Shown: positions 23,155-35,300 of the stretch, piece by piece
Position numbering within the stretch: the stretch's first letter is position 1
Layout of the letters: every line of letters begins with the position of its first letter
NCBI GenBank assembly: GCA_036674765.1
Contig: JARVKI010000077.1
Coordinates: 124,001-188,000 of the forward strand
Direction of reading: 5' to 3'
DNA: 64,000 nucleotides
Origin: Seiridium cupressi
Taxonomy: Eukaryota; Ascomycota; Sordariomycetes; Amphisphaeriales; Sporocadaceae
Translations under genes and position numbers: made by a program
Notes under the pieces: generated by a model
What the model saw: the letters and a program-made list of their open reading frames with translations, nothing else
Told to the model about the DNA's origin: nothing
The model's database searches: none

Positions 23155-23553
23155 TTAACCAACGATGATGTGGAGCTCGAGATTCTTGCCATCGCTGACA
23201 GCAAAGCGGGCCCCAATCTTGCGATGGTCGGCATTGAGGATCTCCTGACTGGTGCTCTGGGCTTCACGAGAGCGCTCACGCTCGGCATGGGTGCCATTGT
23301 AGTACTCAGACAGGGCGCGGACACCAGTGACGTCGTTGGCGAGCCCGGTGATGATGTCGATCCAAGGCTTGTAGTTGTGAACACCCATGGCGACGAAGAA
23401 GGCCTCCTTGCCCTGCTCGGTCTTGAAGCGCAGGAGGCCGGAGGTGCCACTGCCGCCCATGGTGAGCTTGTGGGTGCCATCCTCTTCAGTCCAGACACCA
23501 CCGTCCGTGTAGTGCCAGACTGCCTTCTGCGGCTGATAAAGCTTTAGAAGCCG
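23155..23553 (-). pseudogene. Fungal fruit-body lectin (Agaricus bisporus lectin-like), N-terminus missing
   Basis: About 125 residues match the ABL/XCL-type lectin family, whose members bind the T-antigen disaccharide and chitobiose and are usually cytosolic. Family marks: VWHYTDGGVWTEEDG, TMGGSGTSGLLRF, MGVHNYKPWIDIITGLAND, LSEYYNG, and a C-terminal LELHIIVG. The normal 140-residue protein begins some 20 residues earlier. Here the frame has no ATG before the conserved Met in TMGGSG, and a TAA lies directly upstream of the first codons. A possible acceptor (CCGCAG) precedes KAVWHY, but no first exon with family sequence is visible in the 130 bp before the neighbouring gene ends at 23683. I call it a 5'-truncated gene; a missed first exon is the alternative. 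Confidence 0.6.
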
Positions 23554-23682
23554 CAATTAAGAAAGAGAAGCTAACCACAAAGCTCGTCTATAATGATACA
23601 CGAAGAAGAATAAGTTATCAAACATCTAAATTACTACATCACTTCATGATGTCGTATGAAAGTCTACAGTTCTTCTACTCTA

Positions 23683-25109
23683 TTAGACGAGATCAGGAGT
23701 GCCCGGGAAATAAGTACCCTTTGGTAGCGAATCGATTGCATCACGATTGATATCCTCAAGTTTTGGGTAGCCTGCCACGTTCATCATGATGTCAAATTCG
23801 GCCAGAAGCGCCCTGACCTCATGACGCACGCCCTCTTCACCAGCTGCCCCCAATGCCCAGACCCAGAGTCTGCCGATAAAGACGAACTTTGCTCCTAACG
23901 CTAGGGCCTTGAATACGTCTGCCGCACTCCTGATACCGGAATCGAACATAATCTGTGCAAGAATTAGAATTGTCTCACAACTATACCCGAAGAACTTACG
24001 TATGTCTTGTCACCCACCGCTTCGGCGATCCTCTCTAGCGCATCGAGGCTCGCGATCGCACCATCCACTTGTCGTCCCGCATGGTTCGATACAACGATTC
24101 CATCCACTCCCATCTCAACTGCTTTCTTGGCGTCTGCAACGCTCTGTATACCTTTGATGCAAAACGGCTTTCCACCAGAAATACGCTTCCACTGTTCCAT
24201 CAACCAGGGCAGTCGTTCCCAACTGAAGGAGTGTCCATGCCAGATGTGCTTGTCAATCCACTCTGCCCCAACCTTCTTCGGTTCGCGATCCGGATACAAT
24301 TCCTTGCGCTTCAGGCTCTCTAGGAACGCCGGGTCCTGCAGCCCTAGGTCGCCTGCACCGTGTTCGTGATAGAATGCGTAGTTGGAATTGTATACGTCGT
24401 CATGGCGCCAGGCCAGCTGCCAAGTGTCCGTAGTGAGTATCAGAGCTGTGTAGCCATTCTTCGCCGCGCGCTCCAACATGGAAATGGTCACATCATCGTT
24501 TGGACTCCAGTAGAGTTGGTAAAATCGAGGTCCGTCGCCATTGGCCTTGGCGACGTCCTCGATGCTATAACTTCCTGCGGAGGACAGGGAGTACGCCAGA
24601 TTGAGCTCAGATGCCACCTTGGCTGGTGAAAGTTCGCCTGTCGGATGGTAGATCTTGTTGATGCCAATCGGGGCAAACCCGATAGGCGCTGCTACCTTAT
24701 GCCCAAAGATTGTGGTAGCCGTATCTCGAGCATTGGTATTGACCAACATTCTGGGTATTACCTGATGCCGGTAGAATGCCAAGCGGTTGGCGTAATGAGT
24801 CCATGATAGGCCAGCATTGCAGGAGGCGTATAACCTTGAAACCAATTTAACAATGGATTATCAACCGCGAGGTGGTCAGATTTGCTTACCAGCCGCCTTT
24901 GGAAAGACGTTCTTCGGCCAAGGCCTTCAGCTTCTCAGGGTCTAATGGAATTCAGCTTTGTGAACTCCAATTGGGATATGGCAGGGCTTCTGACGTGTGT
25001 TAAATGGCGGATGCTTGCCCTCGTTCGTCGCCCAGAACTGCTCCCTCTGCATGAGAGCCCATTGAGGAGTTGTTCGGTTGCCGATATTAGGATTTTCTGG
25101 GTCGCTCAT
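23683..25109 (-). CDS. FMN-dependent 2-hydroxy-acid oxidase/dehydrogenase (lactate oxidase-like)
   Basis: TIM-barrel flavoenzyme that oxidises an L-2-hydroxy acid such as lactate to the 2-oxo acid. Exons (minus strand): 24995-25109, 24890-24941, 24000-24834, 23683-23952; 423 residues. Introns are 53, 55 and 47 nt; the first donor (GTCAGA) is weak but the frame demands it. FMN and substrate marks: APIGFAPIGINKIYHP, LSSAGSYSIEDVAKA, FYQLYWSPND, TTDTWQLAWR, PFCIKGIQSVADA, and the catalytic-His segment VVSNHAGRQVDGAIA followed by MFDSGIRSAADVFKALALGA. In the usual SNHGGRQ motif the first Gly is Ala here. No cytochrome b5 domain is present, so an oxidase/monooxygenase-type enzyme is likelier than flavocytochrome b2. 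The catalytic residues are present and it appears intact. Confidence 0.9.
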
Positions 25110-26499
25110 TGTGGAAAAATGGTTGATACAAGACCTATGTGGTTGACACACAATGCTAGATCAACTTGTGAGATTATCTCCTTCTTTAAGCTGTGGCAGG
25201 TTGTTCTGTCGGAAGAGCCGCTTCGGGAGTGATGACATCAATACACGAGCGGCTATGACCCGGCTATGACACAAATGGCACTAGACACAGCAGCACCCGC
25301 CAATTAAGCTTGACGGTCACTAATTTGAGTTCCACATCCCCGAATGCCGAGCACTACTGTGCAATACTATACGATTCTTGGCAATGCGAATGACAACGAA
25401 AACTTCATTACATTTTGATGAGGATTACATAGAGGGAAAAGCGAGTTTTGAAGTCGAGTCGAGTTTAAATCACTATCGCATTCTAGTTAGGGTCGTCAGG
25501 ATGGCAAACAAGACTGTTTGAATCAACAGCGGTGACTTGCCCGACAAGCCAAAACCAGCGGTCCGCGACACATTTGGAAGAAAGGCGACACGCTGCAATT
25601 GCATGAGAAAGAGGAAACAAATAAGTTTGTTGAAGTTGACTCTGGGGCCAACATAGGAGAACAGAAATAGGTTTGAGCAATTATAAGGGCAGCGAGAAAG
25701 CTAAGGACATCATTCTCGATTGAACGAGTTGCAGATAAGAGCAAGAGGAATGAGAGAAAGAAAGGTTCAATGAAAAGGTCTCACTAGCGTCATGAATTAT
25801 CAATTGATCTGAGACTATGATTTCATACTTGGCTATGATGTAGTAGGCCCAATGTGATGCGGCGTAACATCAAGCCGCCTCCATAATTTCAATTACATTC
25901 TCCGTAGCTGATTGCTTCGCGGAAATAGCTTCAAAGGTTGAAATCCTGACACGTCTGACCATGGCCGCTAGCTCATATGTACCAAAAGTGCTGGGACGAT
26001 TCGGTATGTTCAGTACCTTAGGTTGGAACCCGAAATCAGTTCCACCTCCTATCCATCGTATTGCTTTGATTGGCTTCTACAGGGCGATCACTTTACCCAC
26101 AGAATCTCGGCAGTTCTACTAGATTTTGAGTAGGATCACGAGCGGTAATTTATCGCCTGGTCTCTAGATCTGTCATTTCAGCCGAAGATTGATAGGCCAA
26201 TGGGCCACAGGAGCATACGACTGAAGTACGGTCCTGTTCAGGGGTTAGAGCGACGACGAATGGTAGCGCTTAGCCCACTAAATCCATGTTCGAATAGGGG
26301 TTTCCAATAAGCTGCTTGGGTCACGGTAAGAATTGGAATCTACAGTCGATCTCGACGATAGCTTTCCTGGATCGGATATTATGTCCTAAATATTGTATAA
26401 ATCCATAGTCATCCGCCGTTCTTATATAAGCAGCAACAAAGGAGGAGATCTACCTAGAATCTCCCAAGATTTTTCTTATTGTTTCATTGAGTGCCGAAC
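25110..26499. other. Intergenic, 1.4 kb
   Basis: No gene supported. The right end contains the promoter of the broken decarboxylase-like gene, including a TATA box at 26423-26430. Confidence 0.45.
26423..26430 (+). promoter_or_regulatory. TATA box upstream of the decarboxylase-like pseudogene
   Basis: TATATAAG lies 70 bp upstream of the ATG at 26500. The promoter element persists although the gene body is broken. Confidence 0.5.
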
Positions 26500-29400
26500 A
26501 TGACGGCCCTTGAGCAGTCTTTAGCTACTATGCTGATCGCCGAGAATGATGAACAACTTCCCCTGGTCGACCTCAACGTTGGTGTCAAATCAGATACCAG
26601 GTCGGTTCCCCGTTTTGGCGAAATCGTACTCCCAACTAAACTTTCCAAGATTATGATCTTTCCGAAGGGGAAACATTAGTCACTGGAACCGAGATAACGT
26701 TCTCTGATCCCAATAACGACGAAGTTGTTCACACACCCAGTAGCACACTGGAACTTAGTGAAGAGCATCCAGGTATAATCGCTAAATCGCCATTACCTGC
26801 TATTGTCAGCAAAACCTTCGAGCACTCTAGGTCTCGATGGATCAATGACCCAATCCTTTCCCAATGGAGAGATCCTGATCATCACATCCATAACATTCTA
26901 CAGTCCCTTGATAAACTACATTCGGATTTGACTTGTCGTTAACTACCTCCTTTTGACCCCTCCCAGGATCCTATTTGGCTGGACACTGGCCGCACACTTT
27001 CTGAGAAGTTGGGTTGCCATGGCACAACAACCAGATTAATATGCCGGAGGATATTGACAGTATCGGGCCTTTTTACTTCAAGTCATCCGAAACTGTGGTA
27101 CCCCGGGCCAAGACAGTACGTGTGGGCAATAGCAGCCCCTCAAGTTATGTCTGCAACCAGCAAGAGGCCAATATATGTTGCTTGAGAGCCATTAAACAAG
27201 AGCTATGGAAGCAATGTCCCAAATACAAGCCTATTCTGGCATATAATGGATTTCCTGATGATATTATTAAGGCTGCAGTAACCTTCGGCCTCGAACCATG
27301 CTACGTGGATCTAGCCGTGGAGGCCGGAGCTGTTTTGGTTAAGCTTAATGAAATCACAGTCGGAGGAGCTTGACCCGTGATCTTTGCAGCAACCCTGGAC
27401 AACAGAAATGATGGGTATGATGACATCAAATTGGTCGCTGAATTGTCTCGGCAGTTTCCAATGATGCTGCACGTTGACTTCTCACACTACTTCGACTATA
27501 TATCCACGTTATCTGAATTGAGAAGACAGCAGCTGGGGATTGAGAAATTCGTTCTCTATAAGAAGTCTCTGAGTCAGCCACTTCGAGCATCGAATGGCTT
27601 AATCCTGGCCAGCACCATAGCAGCTGGTAGCTCTCAACATCCTTCGGCTCCCATCGCTGGACTGAAGCCTGGAAATTTAAGAAAACAACATGCAAGGATC
27701 GCGTACACCCGAGCCCCAGACTGTACCCTGGCCGGCTCTCGTGATGCCATTGTGCCTCTCTATCTGGCTTTGCATGAGCAGAGATTTCGCGAAGAGGGGT
27801 TTCGTGAGTTGTATAAGCACTACTCCGAAATTCGAGTAGTGGTATTTCAGACTTTGGAAAGCAGGGGCTACGCATCAGTGCACCACCCTACTCTTTGTGC
27901 ATCATCATTGAATACTGCCCGCCAAAATAAAGACCAACTCGCAGGTCTTGGCGGGGTCATACTCAATGATGGGAGTTTCATCTTATCCATCCATCACAGC
28001 CTGAACTGGGAGGACGTCGACACCATCGCAACGACCTTCCATCCCGACGCGGCCCAATGTGGCGTCACAACTCATGCCGTGCTTCCGCAAAACCAGGAAT
28101 TTGCCGAAAGCTATCCAGTTCCTCAGAGAATCAAGACTATCTCAAGTCCACGGTCCAACCCTGCAAAATTTCAACACGTTCAGCAGCCAGTTAACCGTTC
28201 CACATGGGGTCCTACTCTGCACTTGGTCCCGCAATCGGGACTTTCCTTGGTCTTGATGTTCCCCAGGATTGGCTTCAGGCCAAAGACTCTGAGCTGGTCG
28301 CTGCCCGAATGGAGTCACAGGGGCTCACGACTCCACAAGACCGTGGAGCCTTCCAGGGCGCCTTCACCGACGGCAGCACCATGGGTAACAGAATCGGCAT
28401 TCATGCGGCGCTCCAGCAAAACCCTGGAGCTTACGTCTACCTCCCGGCGGAGTCGCAATATAGCGTCTTCAAAACACTGCGGGTCTGCGATTCCATGACT
28501 AATCGCTGGTCTGAGGGTGCATGCCCAAGATTCCACGAGATACCATGCGAGGAGAGCGGGGCTATACTCGCTGACCGTCTTGTCTAACAAGCGGTACTGG
28601 ATAGAAACTATCTACTTACCCGAGGCAGAGATTACAGTCTTGTTCTATTTGCCAATATGGGCACGACGTTCGTAGGTACGCCTGATGACATCAAGAAAGT
28701 ATACTATGAGCTTCGAAAGGTTGGAATCCAGATCTCATACATTCATGTTGACGGTACTCTGGACCTTAGTTTTGGCCAGGGTTACATTGCCCTTGGTCCA
28801 CTGGGAACATTAAACTGTGATGGTGTACCCAGCGCCCAGGGCATAACATTTGAGTCATCACAAGGCACTGGGGCCATATGGTCTCTGGCGAAGTCATTTA
28901 CTACAGTCCATGTGACACTTTATCGTCGCTGCTCGCACCTGTTGACCCTCGAGTTGTTCTCGAGACATGGATCTGCCAGCAGATCTACACTGTAGCAGAG
29001 CTGAAATGCATGTTTCGTTATTGGGTCACTAATGCCGAGCGATTGGAGTCCAATCTGCGTCGCATCGGTGTTGTAACGAAGAGAAACCCAGACAGTATCA
29101 TTACTGTGTTCGAGCGAACCCCCGGCGTGGGTTACGGAAGAATTTTCCCTTCGGCCGGAAGAAGATTGGGCGCATTTCATTACAATGCCACACATTCCCT
29201 CCTTACAGTATATTATTGGGCGACCAGTGAGGATGAAGCGCGTACAGTGTCGCAGCGAGCTTGCCGGAAGGGCCTTAGACATCACAAAGAGAATAGTCTC
29301 TGGCGCCGCTAAAGATTACATAGATCATGGAACAGTGCAGATCGAGGTCCAGGGAAGTATCCGTGGTGCGTTGACTATGGTAACGGCTGGACAAGGAAAA

Positions 29401-29560
29401 CGATATACAAGCCATATTCCTCGGCGAATCGCAACAGAGAATGGGCATTCTTTTGCTTTGCTCGATTGTCCAAAGAAACGCCTTCTTGAAAGCAGCGTCT
29501 GTGGCGGGCATTGCACGTATGTGACATTAGATGAAGCAAACGCGAGTACGATGTCTTGAA
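26500..29560 (+). pseudogene. Two-module PLP-dependent decarboxylase-like gene, broken by stops and frameshifts
   Basis: Two consecutive regions resemble group II PLP-dependent decarboxylases (histidine/glutamate decarboxylase fold). Module 1 (about 27050-28060) shows QQEANICCLRAIKQELWK, MLHVDFSHYFDY and CTLAGSRDAIVPLYLAL. Module 2 (about 28204-29200) shows TDGSTMGNRIGIHAAL, NMGTTFVGTPDDIKKVY, YIHVDGTLDLSFG and, split over frames, the Schiff-base lysine segment (HHKALG). Damage: TAA at 26940-26942, TGA at 27371-27373 and TAA at 28585-28587, each one C-to-T change from a Gln or Arg codon; a frameshift near 27015-27040; and single extra bases near 28849-28851 and 28874-28875, on either side of the lysine codon. 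The join near 28160-28210 is also unclear. An intron near 26570-26660 is possible. The C-terminal part beyond 29200 is not recognised. Confidence 0.75.
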
Positions 29561-30000
29561 CATGTAGCTCATCCTATAGTATCAATCAAGCAGCATGCAC
29601 CTAGGTCATGTCGTGCCAGCAACCAAGTGACGGCCCCCAGCAAAGGCCAAAATTCAAACAGTATAAGCCTTCAATGAATGTAACCTAGATTCTTCTTAAT
29701 TTCACTGTCGACGTGGTACTCCGTTCTCCTTTCCACCAAATGTAGTCCTTCCAATGCTGCTAGCCCTTCAACCGATACTCCTCCTTTCTATGCAGCCTTA
29801 ACATGTGTCCTGTATTAATGCATTATCCAACTCTAATTGTAATGTCTCTATTCTAAACCGGAGAACCCAATGCACCTATCGCTTCGCTCGCTTTTCCAAA
29901 ACCCGAAAAAAGCAGACCCGAATAATGTCAGAAACACATCGTGGAAATATCCAAAAGAGAAACGCCGAAACAACTCTGTCGTAGTAAGGAATCAAAAGCT
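29561..30000. other. Convergent intergenic region, 440 bp
   Basis: The 3' ends of the decarboxylase-like pseudogene and of the Prm10-type gene meet here. No other feature seen. Confidence 0.45.
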
Positions 30001-32370
30001 TCAGAAGGTGAACAACCCACTGCGCCGCTTGCCGAGTGGGTAAACAATAAGTGTCGCAAAGAACAAGCCGACTGTAATGCCAACGGCAATCTCAATCATA
30101 CTCGCAGCGACATTGAAAACGATGGTGTCCAGTGAACTGTCGCCTGACACTTCGACCGTCGTCGTTCCATTGATTGAGGAGGTGGAGTTGGTCAGCTGGT
30201 TAGCGCTGCTCAGGCCGCTGAGCAGACTGCCTGTAGCCGCCAATCCACTAGGCACCTGTACAAAGATGGCAGGGAGCAGAGCCGCAGCCGCAACACCATG
30301 TCTCACTCTGCTGTACAGATTGGCGCAGATGCCGACAGCGAGAGCCCCGATGGTGTTGCAGATCTGCGAACTGTTTGGGAACTTCTGGGTGAGGAAATAA
30401 TTGACGACGTAGCCGACCATAGCTATGATGATCTGCATTCAATTAGCACTTGTGTTAGGAAATGATGCTAGCGGCCAACTCACCATGACTGGCATCTGTT
30501 TCCATTTGGCTTGATTGACATATGTCAAGCAAAAAGCGAACGCGGGAACAAATAGAAAATTCCAATGAGTGTCCAGAGTGTTGCTGCATGACGTAGATGA
30601 CGTCGCATTGTCGTCTATCCAACCGTAGATGGCCGTCCCAATGGTGATGCCGAACCCGAGGAATAGCGAGTAGATGATAGCATACACCATGCGAATGGAT
30701 CCGGGGACGATGGCCCTCGATTGCAATTCCAAAGCCGCGCAGAGGACGAGGTAGCCGGGAAGAATGAGACAAATCGAGCTCTGGGCGATGGCCGAGAAAC
30801 AAAACAATTCACCGCCTCTGATACTCCCGAAGGCTCGCGCAAGGAAACTGGTCACAACAGCAGCACCGATTTCGAAAACGTTGTTGTACACATCAGATTT
30901 CGGGGCAACGATGAGCTGCAAGAAGCCAAGGAAAGAGCCGAGCAGGAAACAAATGGGCATATCGATAGGCCGGGCGCTGAAAGCAAATGGCGCCACAGTC
31001 GCACTGGCAAACCCGTACATGAGCACGCGTAGCCAGGGGTTGAATTTGTCCCTAGCTTTGAGAAGCTCGTCGAGTCGAGCAATGGCTTCGTCGACCTCAA
31101 CAACGGCGTGCAGAACTTCCTTGTAGATCTCGTGGGCATCCTTCAGCTTTCCAAGGTTGACGCCCTGTTGTGATCGAATGATTTTGACCTCAGTCGTGTG
31201 AGTCGACATATCGTCAAAAGAGATAATCATGCATCCTGGGAGATACAAGAATTGTCCGTCGATCTCAAGGAATCGAGCCATCATTCTCAAATACTCCTCA
31301 AGTCGGTGCGTCGGAGCTCCGTACATCATCAGGGCTTTGCAGAGTTTAATGATGAATTCCTGACGCTTCAAGATGTTGGCGACGTGGATTGTGATTCTGG
31401 CCTCCTCTTCCATGCGTGGTCTACTGGACATCATGGATTTTATTTTCCCGCTGGGCGTCTTCTTGTGTTTCGGCCGCGCTGGATTGTGGTGTCGTTTTTC
31501 GTTCGGGTTTGCTAGTATGGCAGATGCGGCTGCCAGACTAGCAAGAGTGCTCGTCGAACCATTCTGATCATACCATTTCCGACGGGTCGGTGTTGCAGTT
31601 CCAGAGGAACCCGGTGTTGTATATCCACTGTAGTCTTTTCTGGGAATCTCATCTACTCGGTACAGCTTGAGGAGGTTTGTAAGGACGCCCTCACGAGGTC
31701 TACCTCCTGGTCCCAGTAAGGCTTCGTCCTCATCGAAGTTGATGAGATTGTCCAGGTTGCCAGGCATTTGTGTAGGTTCGGTGGTGGCTGGTGTCCCACC
31801 GAGATTGGCAATGGCGGCCTGGGTATGCGCACGAATGAGCTCGTATGCTGCAGAGTTGTGATTCCGCCGTTCCCATGCCAAGCCAGCCTCCAGATCAGGT
31901 TCTTCAATAAGCCCCTTTTCCATCGAACCCATAGGAAGCCCCGGTGACAGAAGGCCATTCCCACTATCATATTGTGACATTATATCAGAATCAAGCGACC
32001 CGCGCCTAGATCCAGGAGCCGAATAAGAACCCAGCATTGTAGCAGCGACTTGTTGAGCTCGCTGGTGAGCGGCAGCTGCCGATTGAAGTTTCGTCGGATC
32101 GACGGGTTCACCAGTATTATTGAAATCCAGGACCGAGTTGTAAGAACTTCCCCGGATGATCGACGGTCTCGGCCTGCGTATGGGAGTTGTTGGTGCATTT
32201 TCGTCGTCTCCGGGAGGTGTGATTGATGGCGATGGCCCTCTCGAAGCTGCTGGTGACGGCCCTAGACTTGTATCCAACGATGACAGGTTTGGTGACTCGC
32301 CGCCAGCAGTGCTGTTGAACCGGACTCTTCCCTTCTCCTTCTTACCAGTCATTGCCGGCTTTTCCTCCAT
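30001..32370 (-). CDS. Prm10-type membrane protein with ThrE (DUF1212) domains
   Basis: Homologue of yeast Prm10 (pheromone-regulated membrane protein 10) with the threonine/serine exporter (ThrE) fold. Exons (minus strand): 30484-32370 and 30001-30432, with a 51-nt intron 30433-30483 (GTGAGT...GCAG) in phase 0; 772 residues. Residues 1-320 are low-complexity, Ser/Pro-rich and basic, with KNH-rich linker HHNPARPKHKKTPSGK. ThrE_1-like region: ILKRQEFIIKLCKALMMYGAPTHRLEEYL, FLYLPGCMIISFDD, then TM helices. ThrE_2-like region: further TM helices through FLFVPAFAFCLTYV and the second exon with VSGLxS-like LLSGLSSAN. About ten TM helices in all. The transported solute in fungi is not established. 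Confidence 0.9.
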
Positions 32371-35300
32371 TGTGCACTACGACTGGAAAAAAACAAAAAC
32401 GTCGTCGTATAACCGAAAAGCGATATTGGAAAATCAACCACCAGGGTGGTGTCAGGCACACCACTGACAACAAGAATGTGGAGTCCAAGTGAGTCGACAG
32501 TTACGTCGTTGACCCGGGTCGAAAGCCAACGCTGCTATATCATGCTTGCGGTGGGGGGTCCAGACTCAAATGTATGTGAATGAAACGATATTAATGCAAC
32601 GATAGCTGTTTGGCGCTTCGGGGATGTGGAATGTGAAATTCGCTACAGGCGAACAGAGACCCAGTACGTACAATGACGTTCTGCAGTACGTCTTGAGAGC
32701 AGCGACTTCTGTTCAGCGAGGTGACGACAAAGCTCCTCACGACGAGGAGCGACGCAGGCTAATATGGGGACAGTTGCGTACGTGGATCCGCCGCTACCAC
32801 GAGGTGGCGATGCAGGACAAAAGAACAGAAAAGTTTGACAGGGAACCAAGCTTTGGAATCTAGGCCGGTTGACTAATACCCCGTTCGAGAAGGGGGGTAC
32901 GCAAAGAATAATGAAAAAGCTTATGCCTTTTCAACACAAGCTGCCTTCGCACTTGGCAGTGTCGGCCGAGCTTCCGTCTTATCAAGCCGTCCGGGTCAGT
33001 CGTTCACTGGGAATAGGAGAGGGTTGCCAAGTTGCACCAGGTCCCGGCCGTCGTGGCAATCGTCCGCTGCGAGACAACGGGCCGATATAGAGCGCTTGCT
33101 CTTGGGCGTCAGCCAAAGCCCACCTACCATTGGCACGGATCTGCGCGGATGGGACAAGGGAGCTTGATGGCGCCAAAGGAAGCCCAAGGAACGTGCTCAA
33201 GGGTGACGGTCATGATGCAGCAGGCAGTGTGATGAGGTGCGACGATGCTGCTTCCTTATCTGTCGGGCCCACCAAACGATGATCCGGCCTCGTTTGGCAG
33301 CGTGGACCGGTTTTGCAACATGTCGGTGGAGCTTGGGAGCTTGGGGGTGAGCTGCAAAGGTGAGAAGTTGCTCGTATCAAAAGCCTGCAATGACGCAGAG
33401 GTGGGACTGTAAGATTTCGCAGAAGCGTCCAGACAAAAGTGGACTTTGCAGAAGAAACACCATGGAGATTATCGTGAAGGTGTGGAAAAGCGGGCGAGCT
33501 GAAATGCGAGCGGCGTTCCCACTGCTCTCTGGTGGACCCGGTTGAGATGCCGGACGCACCGGACGCAGCGGGCTCGATAGTCAATGAACTCAAGAGCGTA
33601 GTGCACTCAACCTGACCGGCACATCCCTTCCTGTTGCCTGCGGCCTGCACGACCTGAAGCGAGCAGTCAGTCGGTGGTAGAATGTAGTGCTGTCCAGGTC
33701 GGGAGGATCCCTGGAATGCGCGATGGATGATGCAGATTCCAGATCTGACGTGCGTATGTAGTCGCACCGGCCTGCAGAGCCGCAGGGGAGCCAGGGAGCA
33801 TGTTTTTTCACATGCGTGGGATGGCAACGGGTAGAATCTGTTGACCCAGGCGGCGCGGGATGCTGCATGAGCTTGAGTCACGAGTAGAGTTCCCAACTGC
33901 AAGCGATAGGGCTCCTCCCTGTGGCGATCAACCCTTTCAGCGATGCGATAAGGGCCGAACGCCAGTTGAGCCGCCGCCTGCCTCAATTGAGCCTCTCAAC
34001 ACATCCCTATCCCTACTGTAGGTTTAGACGAATCGTGACTTAGATTGCACAACACCAATCAGGCTTTCGGGTTGCATCTTATCAGTCTGCAGTATGTGCA
34101 AGGGCTAGTCATAGCGCTTGGCCAGACACAATTATAAAATTTTCGCCTACATAAAAATAGTCGAGACATCTGGGCAGAGCTCCCTGTTGGGAAGAGTGAC
34201 CAATCCCATCAGACGGTCGCGAAACGAGGGACGAAGACGGGACGGGATGGAACATGGATGCTTAGGCCTGCCGGGCACAAACCCAGTCTGGCGGGGCTGT
34301 CAAATCTCTCAACAGGCAGATCCAATGAAAGTCTCTGCGAGCACCTGATTGCGCATTACCCAGAGCGGTATTCCGATCTCCATTTGCATCCTGGATTCTC
34401 AGTCACTTGAGTGGCTCAGCGAGAGACTTCATCTGTGAGGCTCTCCAGGGGAGAGTGGGGACATCAGCTCTGGCTTTCAGGGACCGAAGCACCTTACATC
34501 CTATGCCCTACTGTACAGCTCCTCTCCCTGATACCACCTACCTACGGTATAGCTCCAGATTAGCCTGCATGAACGACACACTCAAACAGCGTTCCAAGCT
34601 CGTTGGAAGATTATAATGGAGACAGAAATGAAGCCGTCATACTGGGCGCTTGTCCGAGCGCGCCGCCGCAACGCTTTCAACACTCCGGTTCCCGGGCGGA
34701 CGACACGGCTTGCAGCCTCGAGTGCACTGGAACCTGCTAGCGTGTCTATTTTGATACCCCTGACACCATGACCATGACCCATCGAAAAAGCTTCACCTGC
34801 ATCGCGAATCCGATGTTCTGGCACAACACCGGGGCTTGATCGTTCGTTAGCACGCTAAAATCGCCTTCGCGTGCCCGTTTAGCACGATCCAGAGCCTCAG
34901 TCGACGCTTTACACAGCCTCTCGCAGCCTCATGCGTTGCCCTCCTTTCGAGTACTCGCATACTCGAGCGGCTTTCGCAACGCAACGCGCAAATACTGCAT
35001 AGCCCTCCCCCCCTCCGAAACGCAAACCACACTAGCGCCGGTCGTGTAGGCCCTGAGACGACGTGTCGCCTAAACCTTCTCGGGCCACGTCCTCGGCACG
35101 GCCCATTGTATCGCCAGGGGTCAGCCAGTTCTAGAAGCCGTCATGGATGTAGACCCTTGTCGTGGATCTCGGGCAGCAACTACCCTTGCTATCTCGAGCT
35201 GCCGGGGATCTTTCATCGTAGGATCCTCGTTGCTACCTGACTTACCATTCATCTGGCCCGGTGGATGCAATGTCTACCGCACTGCCGCAGGGGTCCACCA

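Noticed and set aside
23019..23501. 160-codon minus-strand frame rich in Ser/Pro overlapping the lectin
   Set aside because: Shadow of the lectin reading frame; composition is typical of an off-frame translation.
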